Shown piece by piece: positions 8,698 through 16,197 of a stretch of DNA of 64,000 nt. The notes under the pieces are model-generated. The model was not told where the DNA came from. It saw only the letters and a program-made list of their open reading frames with translations, and made no database searches. Positions within the stretch are counted from its first letter, which is position 1. Every line of letters begins with the position of its first letter. The DNA is from Paenibacillus anaericanus (lineage in GTDB: Bacteria > Bacillota > Bacilli > Paenibacillales > Paenibacillaceae): positions 174,536-238,535 of the forward strand of contig NZ_RZNY01000002.1 in the NCBI RefSeq assembly GCF_003994475.1, read 5' to 3'. The position numbers were made by a program, and so were the translations under genes.

Positions 8698-9243
8698 TTA
8701 ATGTTCGGAATTCATAAATCCGCTCCGATAATGATCAAGCGACATATGGAAATAAGGAAATTGACCTGAGTTAATCACATGTAGTACTTCCCTGGCAGAC
8801 TCTGTCGCCATATCGTAATCCTTAACGGTGATATGTCCCCGGCTTAACGCTTCGTCCAACTCATCCTCATCTAATAAGAATACTTCCCCGTTCTGCAAGA
8901 CAACAATGTCTAGATACAGATCGTCGAACCAAGGAACTCCCTGATCCGTAACGCCTTGATTCTTACAGATGTCGATATACCATTCCACAATTTCTCCCTT
9001 ATCATCGAACATGGAGGTCACAACAAAATGAGCCCCCTTAGGATAGTATTGCAACCAGGTATAGCCCTTATCGGCAATACGAAAGGTATGTCCACCATAC
9101 GTTTTCCACAAAGGATCACGTAAAGCAGAAATACTGTACATGGTTACAAAACCCGTAAACGTATTATTTTCAACAAACCTTGATTTGAACTGACGCTGAG
9201 TCACACGGCGCCAATTCGCACGATCTCCAAATTTTCGCTTCAT
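8698..9243 (-). CDS. DUF402 protein, probable nucleoside phosphatase
   Basis: The start is placed at ATG 9243 (181 residues, MKRKFGDRANWRRVTQ) because AAAGGG lies 8 nt upstream; an upstream start at 9303 has no such site. The protein belongs to the DUF402 fold, whose characterised members hydrolyse nucleoside tri- or diphosphates. Typical elements are the aromatic strand GYTWLQYYPKGAHFVVT, then the acidic cluster WYIDI, FDDLYLDIVVL and LLDEDELDEAL, which would bind the metal. It is a more distant relative than the YgaC/Ntdp group, so the activity is inferred. It probably forms a two-gene unit with the YdcF-like gene. Confidence 0.8.
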   Translation of the reverse strand: MKRKFGDRANWRRVTQRQFKSRFVENNTFTGFVTMYSISALRDPLWKTYGGHTFRIADKGYTWLQYYPKGAHFVVTSMFDDKGEIVEWYIDICKNQGVTDQGVPWFDDLYLDIVVLQNGEVFLLDEDELDEALSRGHITVKDYDMATESAREVLHVINSGQFPYFHMSLDHYRSGFMNSEH

Positions 9244-9327
9244 GGTATAAACCCTTTCAACACAATGTACATTTAGCTTACCATATTTAATTGAGAGTCT
9301 CAAAAGTCAATTTGTAATAATACACAT

Positions 9328-9371
9328 AAAAAAAGCACCGACCTTCTCTTCACAAGAGAAATGTCGGTGCT
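9328..9371 (-). terminator. Terminator of the PBP gene
   Basis: A 13-17-bp stem starting AGCACCGAC and ending GTCGGTGCT with loop CACA, followed on the minus strand by a run of seven T (9328-9334). It lies just downstream of the penicillin-binding protein stop. Confidence 0.9.
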
Positions 9372-9401
9372 GCGCCTAGACTTTGGTGAGTTATGAGCTA
9401 A

Positions 9402-12020
9402 TCATTCCCCCCAGATTACTCCATCATTACCGGATGCACCCGGATCTTGCGTGCCACTGTTCGTGTCGCCCGCGTTCCCTCCTTCAGATGGAAGTTCACT
9501 CCCCGTTCCACCATCCCCTGGTTCCCCAGGGTTGACCCCGTTACCATTACCATTACCATTACCGTTTCCGTTACCATTACCGTTTCCATTACCGTTTCCA
9601 TTGCCAGGAGGGGTAACTACACCACCAGGGTTACCACCCTCTCCATTACCACCTTGGCCATTGCCTGGATTATTCCCCTCTCCAGTACCACCCTGGCCGT
9701 TACCATTCTCACCACCAAGGTTCTCATCAGGATTCGGCTCTGTAATCGGCGGTTCTAGACTTTCAGTCGTAATGACCGCTGTGTTCGAAGCCTCGCTCTC
9801 CGTATCGTTCACAGGATCATAGACAGTTACGTAATACTCATAACCAATTCCAGGAACAACACTGATGTCTTCGGCTTCCGTAGTTACCGCGTCCATGTAG
9901 TGATAGAAGTCGCTCTCTTCAGAGGATTTCCGATAGATACGGTATACAGAATCCAGTTGATCGACTCCAGTCCAACTTAAGGATACCGTTGCCAACTCAG
10001 GATTATATATTGCACTAAGTCCACTTGGAGCCTGCACTTTAACCTCTTCAGGAGGTTCTGGTGTAGGCAGGTTACTCGGCACTGGGAAATCCTTAACAGG
10101 AACACCTTCCAATGCTTCCTTCATTACCGCTGCGAACAACGACGCAGCTTGCCCACTGCTCCCACTTAACAAGTGGTCTTTATCAGGGTTATCGTAACCC
10201 ATCCAGATCGAACCGGTCCATTCCGGTGTATAACCGACAAACCATACGTCACGGTTCTTGCTGCTGTTTAGCCCCTTAATCCCATGTTGCGTTGTACCAG
10301 TCTTACCAGCCAACGGACGATTAATCTTCGCCCGCTTACCCGTACCATCATTAATGACATTTTGTAACATTTCCGTCATGTAATACGCAGTTTGTTCACT
10401 AATAACTTGTTTTACTTTCGGAGCGTTATATTTGAACACTTCTTTCCCATCATGATCCACAATGGATTTGATCGAGTAAGGAGCATTATATTGACCTTGG
10501 TTCGCAAATACACTAAATGCCCCTGCCATTTCCAGAGTATTTGTACCATGTGTCAATCCACCAAGCGCGATCGCCAGGTTACGATCCTTCTCATCCATCT
10601 TGATGCCCATTTCCTCAGCGTACTTCACGCCTGTCTTCGCACCTATTTCATTCAACAACCATACGGCCGGGATATTCTCCGACTTAGTTAATGCTGTTGT
10701 TAAATTAATCGTCTTAGAATACCCATGTAGGTTCCGAGGACAATAATCTCCAAAGCATTGCTTCTCATTGCTGATCTGTGAATCCGGATTAAATTTACCC
10801 GATTCAAGAGCTGGCGCAAAGGATACAATCGGTTTGAAAGCTGATCCCGGTTGTCTACGGCTGTTCAGACGGCTGAATCCTTTTCGCTCATAATCACGTC
10901 CACCTAATAGTGCTACCAGACTTCCATTCTCATGATTCATAATAACCATAGAAGCCTGTACCTGTGTATCATCTTTACTTTTCTCGAAGAAATCATCATT
11001 AGCGAATGCTTTCTCCAACGCTTTTTGCGCTTGGGAGTCCATCGTTGTATAAATCTTGTATCCTCCACGGTTCAACTCATCTTCTGTTAACCCGTACTTC
11101 TCCTCTGCTTCTTGTGTTACATAATCTTTAAAGGCAAGGTAAGCATCGCTTTTAGCCGGAGGCTCGTAAGTATAATCAACTGCTTTCGCCTCATCACGCT
11201 CTTCAGCTGAAATATATCCCTCTTGGAACATTAGATCGAGTACAACACTTCTGCGTTGTTTAGACAACTCTGGGTTACTTACAGGGTTGTATTTCGATGG
11301 GCCTTTGGGAATAGCTGCTAGTGTTGCGATTTCCCAAATTTCCAGATCCTCCAAGTTACTCTTCCCGAAATAACGCTGGGAAGCAGCCTTAATTCCATAT
11401 GCTTTCTGACCATAGAAAATCCGGTTTAAATACAGCGTAATAATCTCATCTTTTGTCTTATGACGCTCTAGCGCCATGGCAATAGACATTTCCGTTGCCT
11501 TACGGAAAAAGGTCTTGTCAGAACTTAGGAAGATATTCTTGGCCAATTGCTGGGTAATGGTACTACCACCTTCGACCATGGACCTAGCGACGATATCTTT
11601 AACCGCTGCACGACCGATAGACCACAGATCCACTCCGTTATGCTCTTCGAAACGCTTATCCTCTGTAGCAATAAACGCTTCCTTAACCAATTTAGGAATT
11701 TTATCAGAATCCACTGGCTCACTCTTATCGATCGAGAGCTCACCCATGATTTGACCTTTTCGATCATATACCTTGGATGTTTCGTAAATGATTAATTTAT
11801 CTTCATTCGCCGTCAATATTTTTTCACCACTGATGGTAATATACAAATAGCCAGCGACGGCGCAAAATACGGCAATCGCTACCGTGAAGAACGAGGTCCA
11901 CAGGACATGCTTGAGCTTTAACTTCTTTTTTCTATTCTTATTAGGCTTATTAGGCTTATCCGTCTTTCTATCCGGATTACTGTTCCGTTCCACTCTGGAA
12001 GGTGGTCTCTTAGTAGCCAT
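9402..12020 (-). CDS. ponA: Class A penicillin-binding protein 1A with FN3 domain and Gly/Asn-rich tail
   Basis: A bifunctional murein synthase of 872 residues. Order: basic Lys/Asn-rich cytoplasmic tail, one membrane helix (about 38-60), GT51 glycosyltransferase with EDKRFEEHNGVD (about 121) and GGSTITQQLAKN, then a transpeptidase with SAFK (about 390), SEN and KTGTTQ (about 572). After this comes a fibronectin type III domain (about 662-758, LSWTGVDQLDSVYRIYRK) and an extended tail of Gly/Asn/Gln/Glu that includes pure Gly-Asn repeats. Both enzymatic motifs are intact. FN3 plus a low-complexity tail is known from Bacillales PBP1; this tail is long. Its expression is probably from its own promoter; its terminator is at 9328-9371. 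Confidence 0.96.
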   Translation of the reverse strand: MATKRPPSRVERNSNPDRKTDKPNKPNKNRKKKLKLKHVLWTSFFTVAIAVFCAVAGYLYITISGEKILTANEDKLIIYETSKVYDRKGQIMGELSIDKSEPVDSDKIPKLVKEAFIATEDKRFEEHNGVDLWSIGRAAVKDIVARSMVEGGSTITQQLAKNIFLSSDKTFFRKATEMSIAMALERHKTKDEIITLYLNRIFYGQKAYGIKAASQRYFGKSNLEDLEIWEIATLAAIPKGPSKYNPVSNPELSKQRRSVVLDLMFQEGYISAEERDEAKAVDYTYEPPAKSDAYLAFKDYVTQEAEEKYGLTEDELNRGGYKIYTTMDSQAQKALEKAFANDDFFEKSKDDTQVQASMVIMNHENGSLVALLGGRDYERKGFSRLNSRRQPGSAFKPIVSFAPALESGKFNPDSQISNEKQCFGDYCPRNLHGYSKTINLTTALTKSENIPAVWLLNEIGAKTGVKYAEEMGIKMDEKDRNLAIALGGLTHGTNTLEMAGAFSVFANQGQYNAPYSIKSIVDHDGKEVFKYNAPKVKQVISEQTAYYMTEMLQNVINDGTGKRAKINRPLAGKTGTTQHGIKGLNSSKNRDVWFVGYTPEWTGSIWMGYDNPDKDHLLSGSSGQAASLFAAVMKEALEGVPVKDFPVPSNLPTPEPPEEVKVQAPSGLSAIYNPELATVSLSWTGVDQLDSVYRIYRKSSEESDFYHYMDAVTTEAEDISVVPGIGYEYYVTVYDPVNDTESEASNTAVITTESLEPPITEPNPDENLGGENGNGQGGTGEGNNPGNGQGGNGEGGNPGGVVTPPGNGNGNGNGNGNGNGNGNGNGNGVNPGEPGDGGTGSELPSEGGNAGDTNSGTQDPGASGNDGVIWGE
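9541..9604 (-). repeat. Tandem hexamer repeats in the PBP tail
   Basis: About ten consecutive 6-bp units (CCATTAC, CCGTTT and close variants on the plus strand) encode an unbroken Gly-Asn run in the PBP C-terminus. Such perfect repeats can change length by slippage; steps of 6 bp keep the frame. Confidence 0.85.
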
Positions 12021-12065
12021 AATTTATCTCTAACCCCCTATACTCCTATTGCAATTATTCTCGGA

Positions 12066-12095
12066 AAGAAAAGAACAACCTTATTAGGTTGTTCT
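12066..12095 (-). terminator. hfq terminator
   Basis: AGAACAACCT (12072-12081) and AGGTTGTTCT (12086-12095) form a perfect 10-bp stem with a 4-nt loop; the minus strand then reads TTTCTTT. It lies between hfq and the PBP gene. Confidence 0.78.
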
Positions 12096-12151
12096 GCTTC
12101 TTAACCTATACCATTAAACGAATCAAATTTCAAAAAAGTTTCACTTTAAAC

Positions 12152-12391
12152 TTAACCCTCATTCTGGGAATCTTGCATGAGCGACACATTGCGCTGTGGT
12201 TGGAATGTAGAAATAGCGTGCTTGTACACCATTTGCTGGCGTCCGTCACTATCAATTACAATCGTAAAGTTGTCAAAAGCTTTAATGGTCCCTCTGATTT
12301 GAAAACCGTTTGTTAAAAACACGGTAACAGGGATGCTATCTTTACGTAATTGGTTCAAGAACGTATCTTGGATGTTAATGGATTTGTTCAT
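12152..12391 (-). CDS. hfq: RNA chaperone Hfq
   Basis: Sm-like hexameric RNA-binding protein. ATG 12391 (79 residues, [18 protein letters not shown]) matches the family start, with GGGGG 8 nt upstream; an upstream TTG at 12406 would add five residues. Sm1 contains [25 protein letters not shown], and Sm2 has YKHAISTF, the usual YKHAI signature that lines the proximal face. A short C-terminal tail follows. It sits 25 nt downstream of miaA, the standard Bacillales arrangement. Confidence 0.97.
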   Translation of the reverse strand: MNKSINIQDTFLNQLRKDSIPVTVFLTNGFQIRGTIKAFDNFTIVIDSDGRQQMVYKHAISTFQPQRNVSLMQDSQNEG

Positions 12392-12416
12392 TAGTCGTAC
12401 CCCCAATAGGAATCAT

Positions 12417-13391
12417 TTAGTGTTTATAATTATATTCAAGATCGGTAGGAAACTTTCCTGCTATTATAGCATGTGCCGCCATTAAATTCTCAGAAAAGTT
12501 TTGACCATCCCCCACGTCGATCCACGAAATATCACGCATATGCCTAAACCACGAGAGCTGTCTCTTAGCATAACGCCGAGTATCCCGCTTCAATTTCTCT
12601 ATCGCATCAGGCAATGGTACACCGTCTTCAAGATGTTCTACGATCTCCTTATAGCCAAGAGCTTGCATCGATACCAGATTTCGGGAGTACCCCTGATTCA
12701 ATAGATGTTTCACTTCTTCAACAAGGCCGATTGAGATCATCTCATCGATTCGCTGTTCAATACGGTTATAAAGCATTTGACGGTCCATTGTCAAACCGAT
12801 GAAACATAAATCATATGGAGACTCCTTACTTTGCAGTTCTAATCGCGAGGAAAGTGTTTCTCCTGTTAGATGATATATCTCAAGAGCCCGTACGACCCGG
12901 CGTACATCATTGTAGTGTAATCGGGCTGCTGATACTGGGTCCACAATCGCCAGTTTGGCATGTAGCGCTTCAGGTCCTTGCTCCAAGACAAAACGTTGCT
13001 GGGCATCACGGAAGTCCTCATCAGCACCCGCCTCGGTGAATTTAAACTCGTAACATACAGACTCAATATATAGACCTGTCCCACCTACAATAAATGGTAA
13101 ATGGTTTCTCTCGCCTATTTGTGGAATTAATGTCTGGCACCACTCCTGAAACAGAGCAACAGAGAAATCTTCATCTGGATTCAGTACATCAATTAAATGA
13201 TGAGGAACGCCATCCATTTCTTCTGTTTTTATCTTGGCTGTTCCGATATCCATTCCTCTATATACTTGCATGGAATCGCCTGAAATGATCTCGCAGGAGA
13301 ATGCCTTAGCGATCTCAATGCTGAGCTTCGTCTTACCGACAGCGGTTGGTCCAAGAAGCACTAGCAGTTTGGGTTTTTTGTTAGTTATCAA
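12417..13391 (-). CDS. miaA: tRNA dimethylallyltransferase
   Basis: Adds the isopentenyl group to A37 of tRNAs reading UNN codons. The 324-residue protein has P-loop GPTAVGKTKLS (about residues 13-23), the DSMQVYRGMDIGTAK substrate segment, GGTGLY, and the C-terminal KRDTRRYAKRQLSWFR motif, all typical. The start is TTG 13391 with GGAGTG 7 nt upstream; it overlaps the end of the upstream methyltransferase by 11 nt, suggesting coupled translation. Confidence 0.97.
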   Translation of the reverse strand: MITNKKPKLLVLLGPTAVGKTKLSIEIAKAFSCEIISGDSMQVYRGMDIGTAKIKTEEMDGVPHHLIDVLNPDEDFSVALFQEWCQTLIPQIGERNHLPFIVGGTGLYIESVCYEFKFTEAGADEDFRDAQQRFVLEQGPEALHAKLAIVDPVSAARLHYNDVRRVVRALEIYHLTGETLSSRLELQSKESPYDLCFIGLTMDRQMLYNRIEQRIDEMISIGLVEEVKHLLNQGYSRNLVSMQALGYKEIVEHLEDGVPLPDAIEKLKRDTRRYAKRQLSWFRHMRDISWIDVGDGQNFSENLMAAHAIIAGKFPTDLEYNYKH

Positions 13392-14160
13392 GCGAAATCA
13401 CTCCGTACACAATTTTAGATTGGGCGCGCTCGACATTTGTGAATCCTAATCGTTCAAATTCGCCGCTCCCATTCTTCTCTTTCAATACCACTGTTTTACG
13501 TGCAACACGACAAGCTTCAGCAACTGCCTCAGTGCTCAAGGAGTTATTATTCGCGAACTTTCGCAAGGGTGAAATGGAAGCTGATCCCAGTAGTGGAATT
13601 CGAAACATCGGATCAAAATATACGACATCTGCACTTTTATCAGGTTGACCTCGAAGTACTTCTAAATGATCCGCACAACGAACCTCAATTCGTCGTAACG
13701 CCTCGTTAAATTCCTTAATTCTACATTCGTATGAAGATAACCCTTCCCTTAGTAACGCAGAAAGCGAGAGTGACGCTTCCAATGCCAGCACCCTACCTTC
13801 TGGGCCTGCTCCAAGAGAAAACACCATGGAATCCGCACCTAGACCTGCCGTGCAATCTATAATCGTGTCACCCGGGGTTACACGAGCCACTTCAAGCATG
13901 CTGTCAGGTTCACCTTTGAGTAGCCTTTTCGCGCGAACGAAGGCCATGCTAGGATGAAATACCATCGGCTCATATCCTTCGCGATACAGCCGAACCTCTT
14001 CCTTCAAAATAATCAGGATATCCTCGCCTTTATGATTCTTAGACATCTTAGCAAGCGATGTGCTGTTTCTTCGGACATATACCGAGCCTGTTTCAGCTGC
14101 TAAGGATATCGCTCTTTTCTCTGTCTTGGGAGAACTCTGATCACCTGTTGTAATAATCAC
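13381..14160 (-). CDS. RsmJ-like class I SAM-dependent methyltransferase
   Basis: A 259-residue methyltransferase. The SAM-binding motif I is IIDCTAGLGADSMVFSLG, and the motif IV region is VVYFDPMFR, followed by KFANNNSLST. The DPMF motif and overall layout resemble the RsmJ (16S rRNA m2G1516) / DUF548 family, but the target in Firmicutes is not known to me. The start is GTG 14160 with AAAGGAG 7-8 nt upstream. It overlaps miaA and follows mutL by 17 nt, so it belongs to a mutS-mutL-MT-miaA-hfq cluster. Confidence 0.85.
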   Translation of the reverse strand: MIITTGDQSSPKTEKRAISLAAETGSVYVRRNSTSLAKMSKNHKGEDILIILKEEVRLYREGYEPMVFHPSMAFVRAKRLLKGEPDSMLEVARVTPGDTIIDCTAGLGADSMVFSLGAGPEGRVLALEASLSLSALLREGLSSYECRIKEFNEALRRIEVRCADHLEVLRGQPDKSADVVYFDPMFRIPLLGSASISPLRKFANNNSLSTEAVAEACRVARKTVVLKEKNGSGEFERLGFTNVERAQSKIVYGVISLDN

Positions 14161-14177
14161 TTTGGTTCTCCTTTCGT

Positions 14178-16157
14178 TTACATGACCCGTTTAAACAATT
14201 TCTCCAAATCGTACGTAGAGAAGGAAACGATAATCGGTCTGCCATGCGGACATGTGTAAGGCTGCTTGCAGGCAGCCAGCCGCTGTAACAATGTATTCGC
14301 TTCTTCGGGCGTTAATTTCTGATTTGCTTTGATCGAAGCTTTACAAGATACAAGAATGGATGATTTCTCACGAAGTTTCGACAGATCGATCACTCGTTCA
14401 CTTAGCACCCATTCCGCCATCTCTTCAATAATTGCAGTCTCTTCTCCAGATGGAAACCAATAGGGATGACTTACGACTCTGAACGTCCCACCACCGAAAT
14501 GTTCAAGTATTACACCCGCATTTTGGAACCATTGTAATTTACTCTTTAACTTCTCACTATCTGAGGGAGTAAACTCCAGAGTAATCGGTATTAAAAGTTC
14601 TTGCGAAGCATCTGTTGGATGACCGAATTTTTCATAGTAGTACTCATAATTCACCCGTTCATGGGCAGCATGCTGATCTATTAAATATAACCCATGTTCA
14701 TTTTGTGCAATTAAATAGGTACCATGATGTTGTCCAATCAGCGAAAGTTCCGGGAATTCTGGAAGCTCTGGGACTGCCTCAGGCGAGCCATATAACATTT
14801 CCGATGTTCTTGCTCCCACTGGGGCGATCACTTGATTAAATCCAGCTGTCGGCGTGCTAATGCGGTTAGATTGCGTCGCGTTCTGTTGCGTCGTTCTCTG
14901 CCCACCCCCTGATGAAGAAACTGCAGGTACTACCTGAGCCGTATATTGTACATCATTACCACTAGCAGAGGGAGTATTGTAGCCATTAGAAGTTGCACTT
15001 TCTCGCAGAGAATAAGCTGCTACGGATTGATCAGGTGCTCTAGGTGGTGTAGGTGTCCCCACATTGCTACTTGCTTCTGTGCTAGGTGAATTGAAATGGA
15101 ACTGCTCCTGAATAATAGAGCCTGTTCTTCCCTTCCCGATATTCTGCTTAACGACCTGCGGAATTAGCACTTGAGCCGACAACACCGCTCGTAAACTCTC
15201 TTCGATAAACGTATTAAGTTCTGGTTCTTTGCTGAAACGAACCTCCAGTTTAGCTGGATGAACGTTAACGTCTACCAATGAAGGGTGCATCTCTAAGTTT
15301 ATAACCCCCATCGGATAACGATTGATCGGTAAAAGTGTATGAAAAGCTCTTAATATCGCTTGATGAAGGCCTTGGTTACGAATATAGCGTCCATTCACGA
15401 TAGTCGACATCGCCCCACGGTTTGAACGTGTAAGTTCTGGTCGACCTATAAATCCCGATATACGATAGTCAAGATTCTCCGCTTCAATCGGGATCATGGC
15501 TTTTGAGGCATTAACTCCGTAAATAGAGGCAATCACTTGAAGCAAGTTTCCGCCTCCAGGGCTCTGAAGCAAAGTATTTCCGTTATGACGAAAAGTAAAA
15601 GCAATTTCCGGGTGAGCTAAGGCCTGACGATACATCACATCCGAAATATGACCGAGCTCAGTTTGAATTGTTTTCATATATTTCAATCTTGCCGGAGTAT
15701 TATAAAATAATTCCTTTATCGTAATATCAGTTCCTTGCGGTGCAGCAATTTCTTCATTTTGTTTCAAGGTTCCACCCTCAATAACGATAATCTGGCCAAG
15801 GCCAGAATCATTGCTTGATGAGACAAGCTGAACCTTAGAAACGGCGGCAATACTCGGAAGTGCCTCCCCACGAAAACCAAGGCTACGGATTTGGAACAAA
15901 TCTCGGCCAGTGGACATTTTACTAGTAGCATGACGATAGAACGCTGTTTCACAGTCCTCGGGATCCATTCCAGAACCATTATCCGTAACTCGGATGCTTT
16001 GGAGTCCACCTTCTTCCGCGATTACCTCAATTTTACGAGCCCCCGCATCGATTGCGTTCTCCACAAGCTCCTTCACAACGGAAGCCGGGCGCTCCACCAC
16101 TTCACCAGCTGCGATTTGGTTCGCGATATGCTCATCCAACACTATAATTTTGGCCAT
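14178..16157 (-). CDS. mutL: DNA mismatch repair protein MutL
   Basis: A 659-residue MutL. The N-terminal GHKL ATPase carries IAAGEVVERPASVVKELVENAIDAG, DNGSGM and the FRGEAL lid motif. A Ser/Thr/Asn-rich linker of about 150 residues follows (about 340-470). The C-terminal domain has the endonuclease motif DQHAAHERVNYE, SCKASIKANQKL and CPHGRP, so this is a nicking-competent MutL, as expected in bacteria without MutH. GGAGGGG lies about 10 nt before ATG 16157. It is 40 nt downstream of mutS. Confidence 0.97.
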   Translation of the reverse strand: MAKIIVLDEHIANQIAAGEVVERPASVVKELVENAIDAGARKIEVIAEEGGLQSIRVTDNGSGMDPEDCETAFYRHATSKMSTGRDLFQIRSLGFRGEALPSIAAVSKVQLVSSSNDSGLGQIIVIEGGTLKQNEEIAAPQGTDITIKELFYNTPARLKYMKTIQTELGHISDVMYRQALAHPEIAFTFRHNGNTLLQSPGGGNLLQVIASIYGVNASKAMIPIEAENLDYRISGFIGRPELTRSNRGAMSTIVNGRYIRNQGLHQAILRAFHTLLPINRYPMGVINLEMHPSLVDVNVHPAKLEVRFSKEPELNTFIEESLRAVLSAQVLIPQVVKQNIGKGRTGSIIQEQFHFNSPSTEASSNVGTPTPPRAPDQSVAAYSLRESATSNGYNTPSASGNDVQYTAQVVPAVSSSGGGQRTTQQNATQSNRISTPTAGFNQVIAPVGARTSEMLYGSPEAVPELPEFPELSLIGQHHGTYLIAQNEHGLYLIDQHAAHERVNYEYYYEKFGHPTDASQELLIPITLEFTPSDSEKLKSKLQWFQNAGVILEHFGGGTFRVVSHPYWFPSGEETAIIEEMAEWVLSERVIDLSKLREKSSILVSCKASIKANQKLTPEEANTLLQRLAACKQPYTCPHGRPIIVSFSTYDLEKLFKRVM

Positions 16158-16197
16158 TGCTATTTGTCCCCTCCGCTCCTAGATATTCTTCAGTACA

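Noticed and set aside
9541-9604. Direct repeats considered as a CRISPR-like array
   Set aside because: Units are 6 bp, contiguous, without spacers, and code for Gly-Asn in frame.
9447-9822. Plus-strand frames rich in Pro/Thr/Leu opposite the PBP tail
   Set aside because: They are the antisense of Gly-Asn repeat codons; composition reflects the repeat, not a gene.
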